64,000 nt of DNA from Rhodoblastus sp. 17X3 (GTDB lineage: Bacteria > Pseudomonadota > Alphaproteobacteria > Rhizobiales > Beijerinckiaceae). Shown here one piece after another: positions 8,787 to 16,980 of the stretch. Every line of letters begins with the position of its first letter. Within the stretch, counting starts at the first letter, position 1. The notes under the pieces are model-generated. The model worked only from the letters and a program-made list of their open reading frames with translations, searched no databases and had not been told where the DNA came from. Made by a program: the position numbers and the translations under genes. The stretch lies in contig NZ_JASHHX010000009.1 of assembly GCF_030056575.1 (NCBI RefSeq), forward strand, positions 1-64,000, in the 5' to 3' direction.

Positions 8787-9149
8787 TCAGGCCTCGGCTG
8801 TCTCGACGGCGAATTGCGAAAAGGCCTGGACGGCGTGGCTGGCGTACATGACCGAAGGCCCGGCGCCCATATAGATCGCCATGCCGAGAGTCTCCATGAC
8901 CTCTTCGCGCGTCGCGCCGAGTTTTGCGGCGGCCTTGGCGTGGAAGGCGATGCAATCGTCGCAGCGGGTGGCCACGCCGATCGCCAGGGCGATCAGCTCC
9001 TTGGTCTTGGCGTCGAGAGCGCCGGCTTTGGTCGCGGTCTGCGCCATGGCCGAAAATGTCTTCATCACTTCGGCGGCGCCTGCGCCCGCGCGCAGGTCGC
9101 GCAACTGTGCGGAAAGCTTTTGGGTGGTTTCGGGCCAGTCGAGAATCAT
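8787..9149 (-). CDS. AhpD-like/carboxymuconolactone decarboxylase family protein
   Basis: 120 residues. The CxxC-containing motif RCDDCIAFHAKAA, preceded by TKELIALAIGVA and followed by GATREEVMETLGMAIYMGAGPS, is characteristic of the AhpD/CMD alkylhydroperoxidase-like superfamily, where the two cysteines and His form a redox or proton relay. A peroxide-defence or unknown redox role is therefore more likely than decarboxylation. The AT-rich upstream region contains an inverted repeat (9180-9199) that could be an operator. It reads away from tag. Confidence 0.85.
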   Translation of the reverse strand: MILDWPETTQKLSAQLRDLRAGAGAAEVMKTFSAMAQTATKAGALDAKTKELIALAIGVATRCDDCIAFHAKAAAKLGATREEVMETLGMAIYMGAGPSVMYASHAVQAFSQFAVETAEA

Positions 9150-9179
9150 CGGGCGCTCCCTTTATCTGTTCAAAACATA

Positions 9180-9199
9180 TATATGAATAAACGCATATA
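9180..9199. promoter_or_regulatory. Inverted repeat TATATG-N8-CATATA in the divergent promoter region
   Basis: Perfect 6-bp arms (9180-9185 and 9194-9199) in an unusually AT-rich patch between the divergent AhpD-like and tag genes, about 30 bp upstream of the AhpD-like start. This is a plausible operator for a redox or TetR/MarR-type regulator; the regulator is unknown. Confidence 0.3.
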
Positions 9200-9259
9200 A
9201 CAAGGGGCGGCGAGGCCCCGTCCTTGGCGAAAAGCCGCCAAGCGGCTAAAACTTTCCAG

Positions 9260-9889
9260 ATGACGGACGCTCCCAGACGAATCGCCATCGCCCATCTCGA
9301 CGGAAAAATGCGCTGCCCCTGGCCGGGGCAGGACGCCGCCTATGTCGCCTATCACGACGACGAATGGGGCGTGCCCGAATTCGACTCCCGCGCGCTGTTT
9401 GAGAAGCTCATTCTCGATGGTTTCCAGGCCGGGCTGTCCTGGATCTCCATCCTGCGCAAGCGCGAGAATTTCCGCCGCGCCTTCGACGGCTTCGATCCCG
9501 AAAAGATCGCGGCCTATCAGCCCGCCAAGCTGGAAAGCCTGATGCAGGACGCGGGCATCGTCCGCAATCGCGCCAAGATCGCCGGAACCGTCGCCTCCGC
9601 GAGGCTCTATCTCGAAATCGAGGCCGGGCAGGGCTTCTCCAATTTTATTTGGGATTTCGTCGATGGGCGGCCCATCGTGAATACGTTCCGCGCCCTTGAC
9701 GACGTTCCCGCCCTCACGCCGGCATCGGAAAAGCTCTCGCGCGAGTTGAAGCGGCGCGGCTTCAAATTCTGCGGTCCCACTATCGCTTACGCCTTCATGC
9801 AGGCGGTCGGCATGGTCAATGACCATCTGGTCGATTGCCATTGCCATCAGGCCTGCCAGCTGGCCTACACAAAATCGGGGTCGGCATGA
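9260..9889 (+). CDS. tag: DNA-3-methyladenine glycosylase I
   Basis: 209 residues from ATG 9260 (a TTG at 9224 in frame is possible but less likely). Removes 3-methyladenine from alkylated DNA to begin base-excision repair. The N-terminal MRCPWPGQDAAYVAYHDDEWG with Cys and His, and the C-terminal HLVDCHCHQAC, are the zinc-snap ligands and ends expected of the Tag family; GLSWISILRKRENFRRAF and RNRAKI are also conserved. Its stop overlaps the next start by 4 bp (ATGA), so it heads a tightly coupled series of four genes. Confidence 0.95.
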   Translation: MTDAPRRIAIAHLDGKMRCPWPGQDAAYVAYHDDEWGVPEFDSRALFEKLILDGFQAGLSWISILRKRENFRRAFDGFDPEKIAAYQPAKLESLMQDAGIVRNRAKIAGTVASARLYLEIEAGQGFSNFIWDFVDGRPIVNTFRALDDVPALTPASEKLSRELKRRGFKFCGPTIAYAFMQAVGMVNDHLVDCHCHQACQLAYTKSGSA

Positions 9890-10503
9890 AGGCCAAGGCT
9901 ATGAAAACGAGCGCTGCGCCGCGCGCCTGGCAGCGCATGCTGTCGGGCCGGCGTCTCGACATTCTCAATCCTTCGCCGCTGGACGTCGAGATCGAGGACA
10001 TCGCCCACGGCCTCGCCCGCGTCGCGCGCTGGAACGGCCAGACCCAGGGCGGCGTCATTTTCTCGGTGGCGCAGCATTCTGTTCTGGTGGCGGATATCTG
10101 CGCGCTGCTTGACCCCGCCCTTTCTCCGCGCGGAAAACTTTACGCCCTGCTGCATGACGCCCCGGAATATGTCATCGGCGACATGATTTCGCCCTTTAAG
10201 GCGGCGCTCGGCAGCGTCTATCGCGAGTTCGAGGCGCGGTTGGCGCAGGCGATTCTGCAGAGGTTCTCGCTCAACCCGGATCCGCCAGCGGCGCTCGAAC
10301 GCCTGACCAAGAAGGCGGACCGCATCTCGGCCTTTTTCGAGGCCACGCGCTACGCCGGCTTCGAGGCCGACGAGGCGAAAACCCTGTTCGGCGCGCCGGA
10401 CGTCGCGCCGGAGCCGCTCGAAAGCCTGCTGGCGCCGATGTCTTCGGAGCAGGCGCAGGCGCTGTTCCTTGATCGGTTCAAAGCCTTCGACAGGGGGCCA
10501 TGA
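9886..10503 (+). CDS. HD-domain phosphohydrolase (YfbR-like)
   Basis: 205 residues from ATG 9886, which overlaps the tag stop (ATGA). The HD metal-binding pattern is complete: QHSVLVADI (His), LHDAPEYVIGDM (His-Asp) and the later KKADRIS (Asp). HD proteins of this size that begin with a LDILNPSP-type strand belong to the YfbR-like group, some of which dephosphorylate deoxynucleoside monophosphates; the substrate here is not known. It overlaps the following phosphatase gene by 4 bp. Placement between a DNA glycosylase and a Nudix-type regulator suggests nucleotide metabolism. Confidence 0.85.
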   Translation: MKAKAMKTSAAPRAWQRMLSGRRLDILNPSPLDVEIEDIAHGLARVARWNGQTQGGVIFSVAQHSVLVADICALLDPALSPRGKLYALLHDAPEYVIGDMISPFKAALGSVYREFEARLAQAILQRFSLNPDPPAALERLTKKADRISAFFEATRYAGFEADEAKTLFGAPDVAPEPLESLLAPMSSEQAQALFLDRFKAFDRGP

Positions 10504-11012
10504 TGGGCCGGCTCTATGTCTGTCCGCTCGGCAAGGTCGAACAGGTTGTCGAGCAAAGCGGCGCGGAAAGCCTGATTTCCCTGCTCAGCCCGCCTGCGTC
10601 GCCGCCGCGCCCCTCGCGCATCGCCCCGCAGCGCCATCTCGTGCTCGGCCTGTCCGACATTGTCGCGCCCTGCGACGGCCATGTGCTGGCGGGCGCGGAT
10701 CATGTCGAGGCCTTGCTGGCTTTTCTGCGGGACTGGGATCGCACGGCCCCGCTCGTCATTCATTGCTATGCCGGGGTCAGCCGCTCGCCGGCGGCGGCTT
10801 TCATCGCCGCCTGCGCGCTGACGCCGAGGCCAGAAGGCGAAATCGCCCGGGACCTGCGCCGCTTGTCGCCCTCGGCCACGCCGAATAGGCATCTGATCGC
10901 ACTTGCCGACTCGCTGCTGTCGCGCGAAGGAAGGATGATCGCCGCCGGCGAATCGATCGGGCGCGGCGCTGAATGTTTCGAGGGCGAAATCTTCTGCATG
11001 GATCTGGCATGA
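10500..11012 (+). CDS. Tyrosine/dual-specificity-type protein phosphatase
   Basis: 170 residues. The P-loop VIHCYAGVSRSPAAAF (Cys about 86 with the HCxxGxSRS signature) is that of cysteine-based protein tyrosine phosphatases; Asp residues in the preceding FLRDWDR segment could act as general acid. No signal peptide, so cytoplasmic. Overlaps both neighbours by 4 bp (ATGA at each end). The substrate could be a phosphoprotein or a small phosphate ester. Whether it acts with the flanking HD enzyme and NadQ-like regulator is open. Confidence 0.85.
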   Translation: MMGRLYVCPLGKVEQVVEQSGAESLISLLSPPASPPRPSRIAPQRHLVLGLSDIVAPCDGHVLAGADHVEALLAFLRDWDRTAPLVIHCYAGVSRSPAAAFIAACALTPRPEGEIARDLRRLSPSATPNRHLIALADSLLSREGRMIAAGESIGRGAECFEGEIFCMDLA

Positions 11013-12028
11013 GCGGGGTCCCCCATCCATCCGTCCCGGTGGAGATCGGCCTCACGGCGGCCATCGTCGCCGTGCGCGGCGATGCGCCCTTGATTCTGGT
11101 GGCGCGCGGCGCGCGGCGCGAGGATCTTGCATCGCGGCGCGCGGATATTGGCGCGGGCGTGGCGGCGCTGCCGTCCGGTCCGTTCGATCCGGTCAATCAC
11201 CGCACCTTCGAGATGGGCCTGCGCGCCTGGGTTGCCGAACAGACCGGCGTGCCGGTCGGCTATGTCGAGCAGCTCTACACTTTCGGCGACCGCGGCCGCC
11301 ACAGCCGCGCCGACAGCCGCGACCCCCATGTGGTTTCGATCGGCTATCTGGCGCTCACCCGCATCAGCGGCGAGGACATCGCCACGGCGCCAGATGCGGG
11401 CTTTCGCGAATGGTACCGATTCTTCCCCTGGGAGGACTGGCGCCAGGGCCGGCCCCCGCTGATCGACGCCGCCATCATGCCGGGGCTGCGCGCCTTTATC
11501 GCGCGCGGCGGCGATTCGACCCATCGGCGCGGCCTTTCGCGCATCGAGCGCGTGCGCCTGCTGTTTGGCGAGGACGGCGACCGATTTGACGAGGAGAACG
11601 TCCTCGACCGTTATGAACTGCTCTATGAGGCCGGTCTGGTCGAAGAGAGCGTGCGCGACGGCCGCGAGCCGGCGCCGGGTTTCAAGGAGCGTCCGCCGCT
11701 GGGCGAATCCATGCAGGCCGATCATCGCCGGATTCTGGCCACCGCCATGGGCCGGCTGCGCGCCAAGATGAAATATCGCCCCGTGATCTTCGAGCTGATG
11801 CCGGAAAACTTCACGCTCACGGCTTTGCAGACCACGGTCGAGGCCATTTCCGGGCGTCATCTGCACAAGCAGAATTTCCGGCGCCTCGTCGAGGCCTCCG
11901 CCGTGGTCGAGCCGACCGGCGAAATGTCGCGCGCCACAGGGGGGCGTCCGGCGGCTTTGTTCCGCTTCCGCCGCGACGTGCTGCAGGAGCGTCCCGCCCC
12001 GGGTCTTAGGGTGGGCATAAGGGGCTGA
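11009..12028 (+). CDS. nadQ: NadQ-like NAD-biosynthesis regulator (Nudix-like plus winged helix)
   Basis: 339 residues from ATG 11009, which overlaps the phosphatase stop (ATGA). The N-terminal half resembles a Nudix domain without a clear catalytic Nudix box (the region MGLRAWVAEQTGVPVGYVEQLYTFGDRGR is where one would lie), as in sensor-type Nudix proteins. The C-terminal part contains a winged-helix-like NrtR-type segment (MPENFTLTALQTTVEAISGR, then KQNFRRLVE and GRPAALFRFRRDV). This combination matches the alphaproteobacterial NadQ/COG4111 group, which represses NAD synthesis genes. The specific name is inference from architecture. Confidence 0.7.
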   Translation: MSGVPHPSVPVEIGLTAAIVAVRGDAPLILVARGARREDLASRRADIGAGVAALPSGPFDPVNHRTFEMGLRAWVAEQTGVPVGYVEQLYTFGDRGRHSRADSRDPHVVSIGYLALTRISGEDIATAPDAGFREWYRFFPWEDWRQGRPPLIDAAIMPGLRAFIARGGDSTHRRGLSRIERVRLLFGEDGDRFDEENVLDRYELLYEAGLVEESVRDGREPAPGFKERPPLGESMQADHRRILATAMGRLRAKMKYRPVIFELMPENFTLTALQTTVEAISGRHLHKQNFRRLVEASAVVEPTGEMSRATGGRPAALFRFRRDVLQERPAPGLRVGIRG

Positions 12029-12089
12029 ACTTGTCGAGCGCGGCCGCGCGGTCCATATTGGAGCGCAGCGAACAGGACGGAAGACGATA

Positions 12090-12335
12090 TTGAGCCAGCC
12101 CGAAACAGTCGCCAGTTTGAGTTTCGAAGCCGCCATGCGCGAGCTGGAGGAAATCGTCGGCGCGCTCGAAAAGGGCAATGTCGATCTCGACAAGTCCATC
12201 GCGCTTTATGAGCGCGGCGAAATCCTCAAGAAACATTGCGACGCGCTGCTGAAAAGCGCCGAGGCGCGTATCGAGAAAATCGTGCAGGGGGCGGACGGCG
12301 CCGCCAAGAGCGTAGCCCCCCTCGACGTGGAGTGA
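12090..12335 (+). CDS. xseB: Exodeoxyribonuclease VII small subunit
   Basis: 81 residues from a TTG start at 12090 after GGAAG. The all-helical small subunit binds XseA and is needed for the processive single-strand exonuclease. The family's core LSFEAAMRELEEIVGALEKGNVDLDKSI and the following LYERGEILKKHCDALL are present in full in one run. The large-subunit gene xseA is not in this window. It is followed 4 bp later by the pirin gene. Confidence 0.93.
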   Translation: MSQPETVASLSFEAAMRELEEIVGALEKGNVDLDKSIALYERGEILKKHCDALLKSAEARIEKIVQGADGAAKSVAPLDVE

Positions 12336-12339
12336 AATC

Positions 12340-13233
12340 ATGTCCGAGCTTGCGTCGGCTTCGGTCGAAACCATCGTCGTTCCGGTGGCGAAGGACCTCG
12401 GCGGCTTCGGCGTGCGCCGCGTTTTGCCTTCGGCGAAACGGCGCATGGTCGGCCCCTTCGTCTTCCTCGACCGCATGGGGCCGGCGGATTTCGCGCCCGG
12501 AACCGGCATTGACGTTCGCCCGCATCCCCATATCGGCCTCGCCACACTGACCTATCTGCTCGATGGCGAAATGTTCCACCGCGATTCGCTCGGCAGCTCC
12601 CAGCAAATTTCCCCGGGCGCGGTCAATCTCATGGTCGCGGGGCGCGGCATCGTCCATTCGGAACGCTCGCCGCAGGATTTCCGCGCTTCGGGCGGGCGCA
12701 TGGACGGGCTGCAATTCTGGGTCGGCTTGCCCAAGAAATTCGAGGAAACCGAGCCGAGCTTCGAGCATCACGAGCGCGATGCCTTGCCGGAGATTGGAGG
12801 CGAGGGTTGGCGCCTGCGCCTCGCCATCGGCACCCTGCACGGCCATAGCGCGCCGGTCAAAACCTTCTCGACCTGCTTTTTCGCGGACATCCAGCTCGAC
12901 CAGGGCGCCGTTTACGAATTTTGCGGCGGCCATGACGAACGCGCCTTTTACATCGTTTCCGGTCAGGTCGAGATCGACGGCGCGACTTTCGCCGCCGATC
13001 AATTGGTCGTTATCCGTCCCGGCGCGCGGGCGGCGGTGCGCGCGAGCGAGCCGAGCCGATTCGCTGCGCTCGGCGGCGACGCAATGGATGGCCCGCGCTT
13101 CCTGTGGTGGAATTTCGTGTCCTCCGACCGGGAGCGTATTCTGGCCGCCCGCGCCGATTGGGTTGCGGGGAAGTTCAAGATGCTCGAAGGCGATCCGGAA
13201 TTCACCCCGGCGCCGGAACTGAAAGCTCTATGA
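12340..13233 (+). CDS. Pirin family bicupin protein
   Basis: 297 residues. Pirins are two-cupin iron proteins; bacterial members include quercetin 2,3-dioxygenases and metabolic regulators. Seen here: RMGPADFAPG, HPHIGLATLTYLLDGEMFHRDS with two metal His, NLMVAGRGIVHSER with a third His and the Glu region, and the C-terminal cupin ending in GPRFLWWNFVSSDRERI. The function of this copy is unknown. Overlaps ispE by 4 bp at its stop (ATGA). Confidence 0.9.
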   Translation: MSELASASVETIVVPVAKDLGGFGVRRVLPSAKRRMVGPFVFLDRMGPADFAPGTGIDVRPHPHIGLATLTYLLDGEMFHRDSLGSSQQISPGAVNLMVAGRGIVHSERSPQDFRASGGRMDGLQFWVGLPKKFEETEPSFEHHERDALPEIGGEGWRLRLAIGTLHGHSAPVKTFSTCFFADIQLDQGAVYEFCGGHDERAFYIVSGQVEIDGATFAADQLVVIRPGARAAVRASEPSRFAALGGDAMDGPRFLWWNFVSSDRERILAARADWVAGKFKMLEGDPEFTPAPELKAL

Positions 13234-14126
13234 CGGAAACGAAAATCTCGACCGCCGCCGTGCTGGCGTCCCGCGCCCCGGCGAAAATCAATCTCACGCT
13301 GCATATCGAAGGGCGACGCCCCGACGGCTATCACGAATTGCAAAGCCTGGTCGCCTTCGCCGGAGCGGGCGATTACCTCAGCTTCACGCCCGCCGAATAT
13401 TTCGACCTGACGCTGGAAGGCCCGACCGCCTTCGAGGCGGGCGACGGAGGCGATAATCTGGTGGCGCGGGTCGAGCGGGCGCTCCGGGCGGAAAAGCCGG
13501 GCCTGATCTCGGGCGTCTTCCATCTCGTGAAACGCCTGCCGGTTGCGGCGGGGATCGGCGGCGGCTCCTCTGACGCGGCCGCCGCCTTGCGCCTGCTCGC
13601 CCGGGCCAATGGGCTCGCCGCCGACGATCCGGCGCTCTATGCCGCCGCCCGCCTCACCGGCGCGGACATTCCGGTTTGCCTTGATCCGCGCGCAAAGATG
13701 ATGGGCGGCTCCGGGGAAAGGCTCGGTCCGCCGATGGCGCTGCCGCCGCTTTTCGCGGTGCTGATCAATCCGCGCGTCCCGGTCGAGACGCGGGCGGTGT
13801 TCCAGAAGCTCGGCCTCAGGCCCGGCGAAAGCCTGGGCTATGGCCCGCATCCGGCGATCGCCTCGGGCATGGATTTCGAAAGCCTGCTGCGCGCCTTGAA
13901 AAAAGGCCGCAACGACATGGAGGACGCGGCTTGCGTGCTGGCGCCCGTGGTCGGCCATGTGCTGGCGGTGCTGAGCGGCGCGCGCGGCTGCCGGCTCGCC
14001 CGCATGTCGGGCTCCGGCGCCACCTGTTTCGCCTTGTTCGAGTCCTGCCGTCAGGCCGGCGCGGCGGCGAAGGCCATTTCGCGCGGCCACCCCGACTGGT
14101 GGGTGAAGGCGACCCTGCTGCGCTAG
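13230..14126 (+). CDS. ispE: 4-diphosphocytidyl-2-C-methyl-D-erythritol kinase
   Basis: 298 residues from ATG 13230 (overlapping the pirin stop). Phosphorylates CDP-methylerythritol in the MEP isoprenoid pathway. GHMP-kinase motifs are present: PAKINLTLHIEGRRPDGYHEL at the N-terminus, the ATP loop PVAAGIGGGSSDAAAALR, and near the C-terminus MSGSGATCFALF. The longer upstream frame lies inside pirin and is rejected. ispH, a later enzyme of the same pathway, is at 60 kb in this window. Confidence 0.95.
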   Translation: MTETKISTAAVLASRAPAKINLTLHIEGRRPDGYHELQSLVAFAGAGDYLSFTPAEYFDLTLEGPTAFEAGDGGDNLVARVERALRAEKPGLISGVFHLVKRLPVAAGIGGGSSDAAAALRLLARANGLAADDPALYAAARLTGADIPVCLDPRAKMMGGSGERLGPPMALPPLFAVLINPRVPVETRAVFQKLGLRPGESLGYGPHPAIASGMDFESLLRALKKGRNDMEDAACVLAPVVGHVLAVLSGARGCRLARMSGSGATCFALFESCRQAGAAAKAISRGHPDWWVKATLLR

Positions 14127-14134
14127 AGAGGAAC

Positions 14135-14160
14135 GCCAGCCCCCATAAATGAAGGCTGGC
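14135..14160 (+). terminator. Hairpin just after ispE
   Basis: GCCAGCC (14135-14141) pairs with GGCTGGC (14154-14160) around a 12-base loop, 9 bp after the ispE stop. No T tract follows, so it may be a processing or stabilising hairpin. The right arm is also able to pair with CAGCC at 14180-14184 of the adjoining repeat element, giving two mutually exclusive folds. Confidence 0.4.
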
Positions 14161-14259
14161 CAGGAGCGAATGCGACCAACAGCCCTCCGAACGACGGGCG
14201 TCTGTAGACGCCCTTTGGCAGATGCGAGGGGCCCGTCGATCGCGGATTTTGCGATCGAC
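14154..14259. repeat. Hairpin repeat element, copy 2 (core CAGGAGCGAATGCGAC)
   Basis: The same 16-base core as copy 1 at 14161-14176, flanked by pairing GGCTG (14154-14158) and CAGCC (14180-14184). A second hairpin GGGCGTC-tgta-GACGCCC follows (14196-14213), then the GATGCGAGGG box (14221-14230) and a third hairpin GTCGATCGC/GCGATCGAC (14235-14243 and 14251-14259). It fills the 138 bp between the convergent ispE and CDF genes. The core and box are conserved while the stems differ in sequence but keep pairing. Confidence 0.6.
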
Positions 14260-14264
14260 AAAAT

Positions 14265-15647
14265 TTAGGCCGCGCAGCAGAGCGGCTCGGCGTGGCCGAC
14301 GACGCGCAGCAGGCCCGGCGTGGCTTCGCGGATGGCGCGCTCCAGCCGGTCGACGGCGTCGTGGGTCGCCGCCACGGACAGGGCCGGATCGACGGTGGCG
14401 TGGAAATTGACCACCAGCCCGTCCTCGGTGCGGCGGACGCGCACGTCATGCACGCCATGGAGCACGCCGCCCTCGCGCGCCAGTTGGCGCAGGGACCCCG
14501 CAATCGCGGCGACCGTGTCGGGATCGGCTTCATGTCCGGTCAGCGCATGGTCCTGCAACGGCTCGATATGGCTTTCCACTTCGATCCCGGCGCCGACCTC
14601 CGCGCGAATTTCGTCTTCCAGCGCCGTGGCGATCTCATGGGCGGCGCCATGGGACATGGCGCCGTCGATCTCGAGATCGAAGGCAATGCAGTCGCGTCCG
14701 TCAAGGCGCTGGACGATGATGTGATGCACCGCAAGCTTGCGCCGCGCGGCGATCAGCATGATCCGCTCGGTCAGGGTCTCTTCGTCGAGCGCGCGCGGCG
14801 AGGTGATGATGCTGGCCTGGGTCTCGGGCGAAATCTCCGCGATCTTCGCCTGCACGGCGCGCTCGATCTGGATCAGGCGCTCCACCGGCAGCGTGCGCGA
14901 GACGCCGACGGTGACCTCGCCCAGAATATGCGGGCCATTGCCGCGCAGCTTCACGTCCTCGACCTCAACGACGCCGGGAATCTGCCCGATGGCGGCCCGG
15001 AGATCCTCGGCCAGCCCCTCGGGCGCCGTATCGAGCAGGGTCTCGATGGTTTCTCGGCCCAGATGATAGCCGGCGTAGCCGATGAACAAGGCGACGCCGA
15101 TAGCCGCTAAGGCGTCGCCCTGGTGGAATCCGTATGAACTGGCGGCAAGTCCGATCAGAACCAGCGCCGAGCCGACGAGGTCGCTGGCGAAATGCATGGC
15201 GTCGGCGGCGAGCGCATGGCTGCCGGTCTTTTTCGCCACGGCGCGCAAGGTCTGCCAGCGGGCGAGGTCCACCACGATGGAGACGCCGAGCACGGCGAAG
15301 ACCGGCCAGCTCGCGTCGATGGGCTCGGCGCCTTCCCATAGCCGCCGGATGGCGGCGACGAGAACATAGCAGGCGAGGCCGGCGAGCAGGCCTGTTTCGG
15401 CCAGAGCCGAAAGCGATTCGAACTTGCCGTGGCCATAATGGTGGCGGTCGTCGGCGGGCTTATTGGCCTCGCGCACGGCGAAATAGGTAAGGATGGTGGC
15501 GCCGGTGTCGAGCGCGTTATGGGCGCCTTCCGACAGAAGCGCCAGCGATCCGGACGCGACGCCCGCCACGAGCTTGCCGATCGTGAGCAGAAAGCTGGCG
15601 ATGATCGAGCTGAGGGCGACTTTTTCCTTGAGGGCGGCGTCGGTCAA
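14265..15647 (-). CDS. Cation diffusion facilitator, zinc-type efflux transporter
   Basis: 460 residues from a TTG at 15647 that has a perfect AGGAGG 7 bp upstream; longer frames have no such site. CDF proteins swap cytoplasmic Zn2+ (or Fe2+/Co2+) for protons. Six membrane segments fill about 12-210, with metal sites HNALD in segment 2 and HFASD in segment 5 (an HxxxD/HxxxD pair, typical of zinc transporters), and HHYGHGKFESL in the linker. The C-terminal half (about 210-460) holds a longer than usual cytoplasmic domain that looks like more than one ferredoxin-like repeat (two LTERI/LxVHHIIVQ-type units). Confidence 0.9.
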   Translation of the reverse strand: MTDAALKEKVALSSIIASFLLTIGKLVAGVASGSLALLSEGAHNALDTGATILTYFAVREANKPADDRHHYGHGKFESLSALAETGLLAGLACYVLVAAIRRLWEGAEPIDASWPVFAVLGVSIVVDLARWQTLRAVAKKTGSHALAADAMHFASDLVGSALVLIGLAASSYGFHQGDALAAIGVALFIGYAGYHLGRETIETLLDTAPEGLAEDLRAAIGQIPGVVEVEDVKLRGNGPHILGEVTVGVSRTLPVERLIQIERAVQAKIAEISPETQASIITSPRALDEETLTERIMLIAARRKLAVHHIIVQRLDGRDCIAFDLEIDGAMSHGAAHEIATALEDEIRAEVGAGIEVESHIEPLQDHALTGHEADPDTVAAIAGSLRQLAREGGVLHGVHDVRVRRTEDGLVVNFHATVDPALSVAATHDAVDRLERAIREATPGLLRVVGHAEPLCCAA

Positions 15648-15821
15648 GGGCGGTCCTCCTGCCTTGCGCGGCTGCAATAACATTTCGGCGCGGGGCCGGG
15701 CAAGGCGGAAAAGCCCCAAACGCCTCGCGCAGCGCCCGCGGCGGCGGCGCGGGCGCATTGAAATCGGGCTCGAATTCGCGTGAATTCGGTTATAAAGGCG
15801 GCGCAACAGAAGGAGGCGGCG

Positions 15822-16262
15822 ATGCGCTACCTGCATACGATGATCCGGGTCGGCGATCTCGACGCGGCGCTCGATTTTTTCGTCAACAAGCTTGGCATGG
15901 TCGAAACCCGCCGGATGGAGAATGAAAAGGGCCGCTTCACGCTCATCTTCCTCGCCGCGCCGGGGGACGCCGCGCAAGCCTCGGCGAGCGCCGCGCCCGT
16001 GGTGGAGTTGACCTATAACTGGGACCCGGAGACCTATACGGGCGGCCGCAATTTCGGCCACCTCGCCTATGAGGTCGACGACATCAACGCCTTCTGCGAC
16101 AAGCTTTCCCAGGCCGGCGTGACCATCAACCGTCCGCCGCGCGACGGTCGCATGGCCTTCATCCGCTCGCCGGACGGCATCTCCATCGAATTGCTGCAAA
16201 AGGGCGGGGCGCTGCCCGCGCGGGAGCCCTGGGCCAGTGCGCCGAATATTGGAAGCTGGTGA
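15822..16262 (+). CDS. gloA: Lactoylglutathione lyase (glyoxalase I, VOC family)
   Basis: 146 residues from ATG 15822, with AGGAGG at 15811-15816. Converts the methylglyoxal-glutathione hemithioacetal to lactoylglutathione. Vicinal-oxygen-chelate pattern with the four metal ligands expected: H5 ([10 protein letters not shown]), Glu in VVELTYNWD, His in [10 protein letters not shown], Glu in ISIELLQKG. The dimer segments [12 protein letters not shown] and [11 protein letters not shown] are typical of GloA. The adjoining class II aldolase starts 1 base into its stop codon (TGATG), so the two are co-translated. Confidence 0.93.
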   Translation: MRYLHTMIRVGDLDAALDFFVNKLGMVETRRMENEKGRFTLIFLAAPGDAAQASASAAPVVELTYNWDPETYTGGRNFGHLAYEVDDINAFCDKLSQAGVTINRPPRDGRMAFIRSPDGISIELLQKGGALPAREPWASAPNIGSW

Positions 16263-16969
16263 TGGCCAAGTCGAAACAAGCAGTGTTGAAACAAGCAGTT
16301 TCGAAAAAGGCGGAGCGCAAGGCGCGCGAGGCGATCGTGGCGGCCTGTCGCGCGATGAACGCCAAGGATTTCAACCAGGGCGCGGCGGGCAATATTTCCG
16401 CGCGTCTCGGCGAAGCCATGCTGATCACGCCGAGCGGCGTCGATTACGACGAGCTGACGCCGGACATGATCGTCGCCATGGATCTCGCCGCCGAGGCTCC
16501 GGTCCGCGACGCGAAGACCGGGTTCAAGGCCTCCAGCGAATGGCGTTTCCATCGCGATATTTTCCGCGCGCGTCCGGATGTCGCCGCCGTGGTGCACGCC
16601 CATGCGCCCTACGCCACGGTCATGGCCATGCTGCGCCGCCCGATCCCGGCGAGCCATTACATGATCGCGGCCTTTGGCGGCGCCAGCATTGAATGCACGG
16701 ATTACGCGCCCTTCGGCACGCCGGAGCTGTCCGAACTGGCCGTGGCCGGGCTCGGGCCGCGCCAGGGCGTGCTGCTCGGCAGCCATGGCATGATCGCGGT
16801 CGGGCCCGACCTCAAGCGGGCGCTCTGGCTCGCCGGAGAACTCGAAACCCTGGCGCGGCTGCATTTTCTCGCCAGCCTCGCGGGCGGCCCGGTCATCCTG
16901 CCGGACGAGGAGGTTCTGTCGCTGGTGGAGCGCTTCGCCGGCTATGGTCCCGGCGCGCAAAAACGTTAA
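16262..16969 (+). CDS. Class II aldolase/adducin family protein
   Basis: 235 residues from ATG 16262. The fold is that of zinc-dependent aldolases such as L-fuculose-phosphate aldolase. Visible landmarks: GNISARLGEAMLITPSGVDY, HRDIFRARPDVAAVVHAHAPYATVMAM (zinc His pair) and GSHGMIAVGPDLKRAL (third His). The substrate cannot be told from sequence. Overlap with gloA suggests a shared job in removing sugar-derived aldehydes, or a linked C3 pathway (inference). The TAA stop is part of a CtrA-type box. Confidence 0.85.
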   Translation: MAKSKQAVLKQAVSKKAERKAREAIVAACRAMNAKDFNQGAAGNISARLGEAMLITPSGVDYDELTPDMIVAMDLAAEAPVRDAKTGFKASSEWRFHRDIFRARPDVAAVVHAHAPYATVMAMLRRPIPASHYMIAAFGGASIECTDYAPFGTPELSELAVAGLGPRQGVLLGSHGMIAVGPDLKRALWLAGELETLARLHFLASLAGGPVILPDEEVLSLVERFAGYGPGAQKR

Positions 16970-16980
16970 CGAATCCTTAA
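16966..16980. promoter_or_regulatory. CtrA-type box (TTAA-N7-TTAA) upstream of the 17.2 kb gene
   Basis: TTAA 16966-16969 and TTAA 16977-16980 flank exactly seven bases (cgaatcc). The left half includes the stop codon of the aldolase gene. It lies 190 bp upstream of the next start (17170). A 200 bp gap follows without any gene. Confidence 0.5.
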
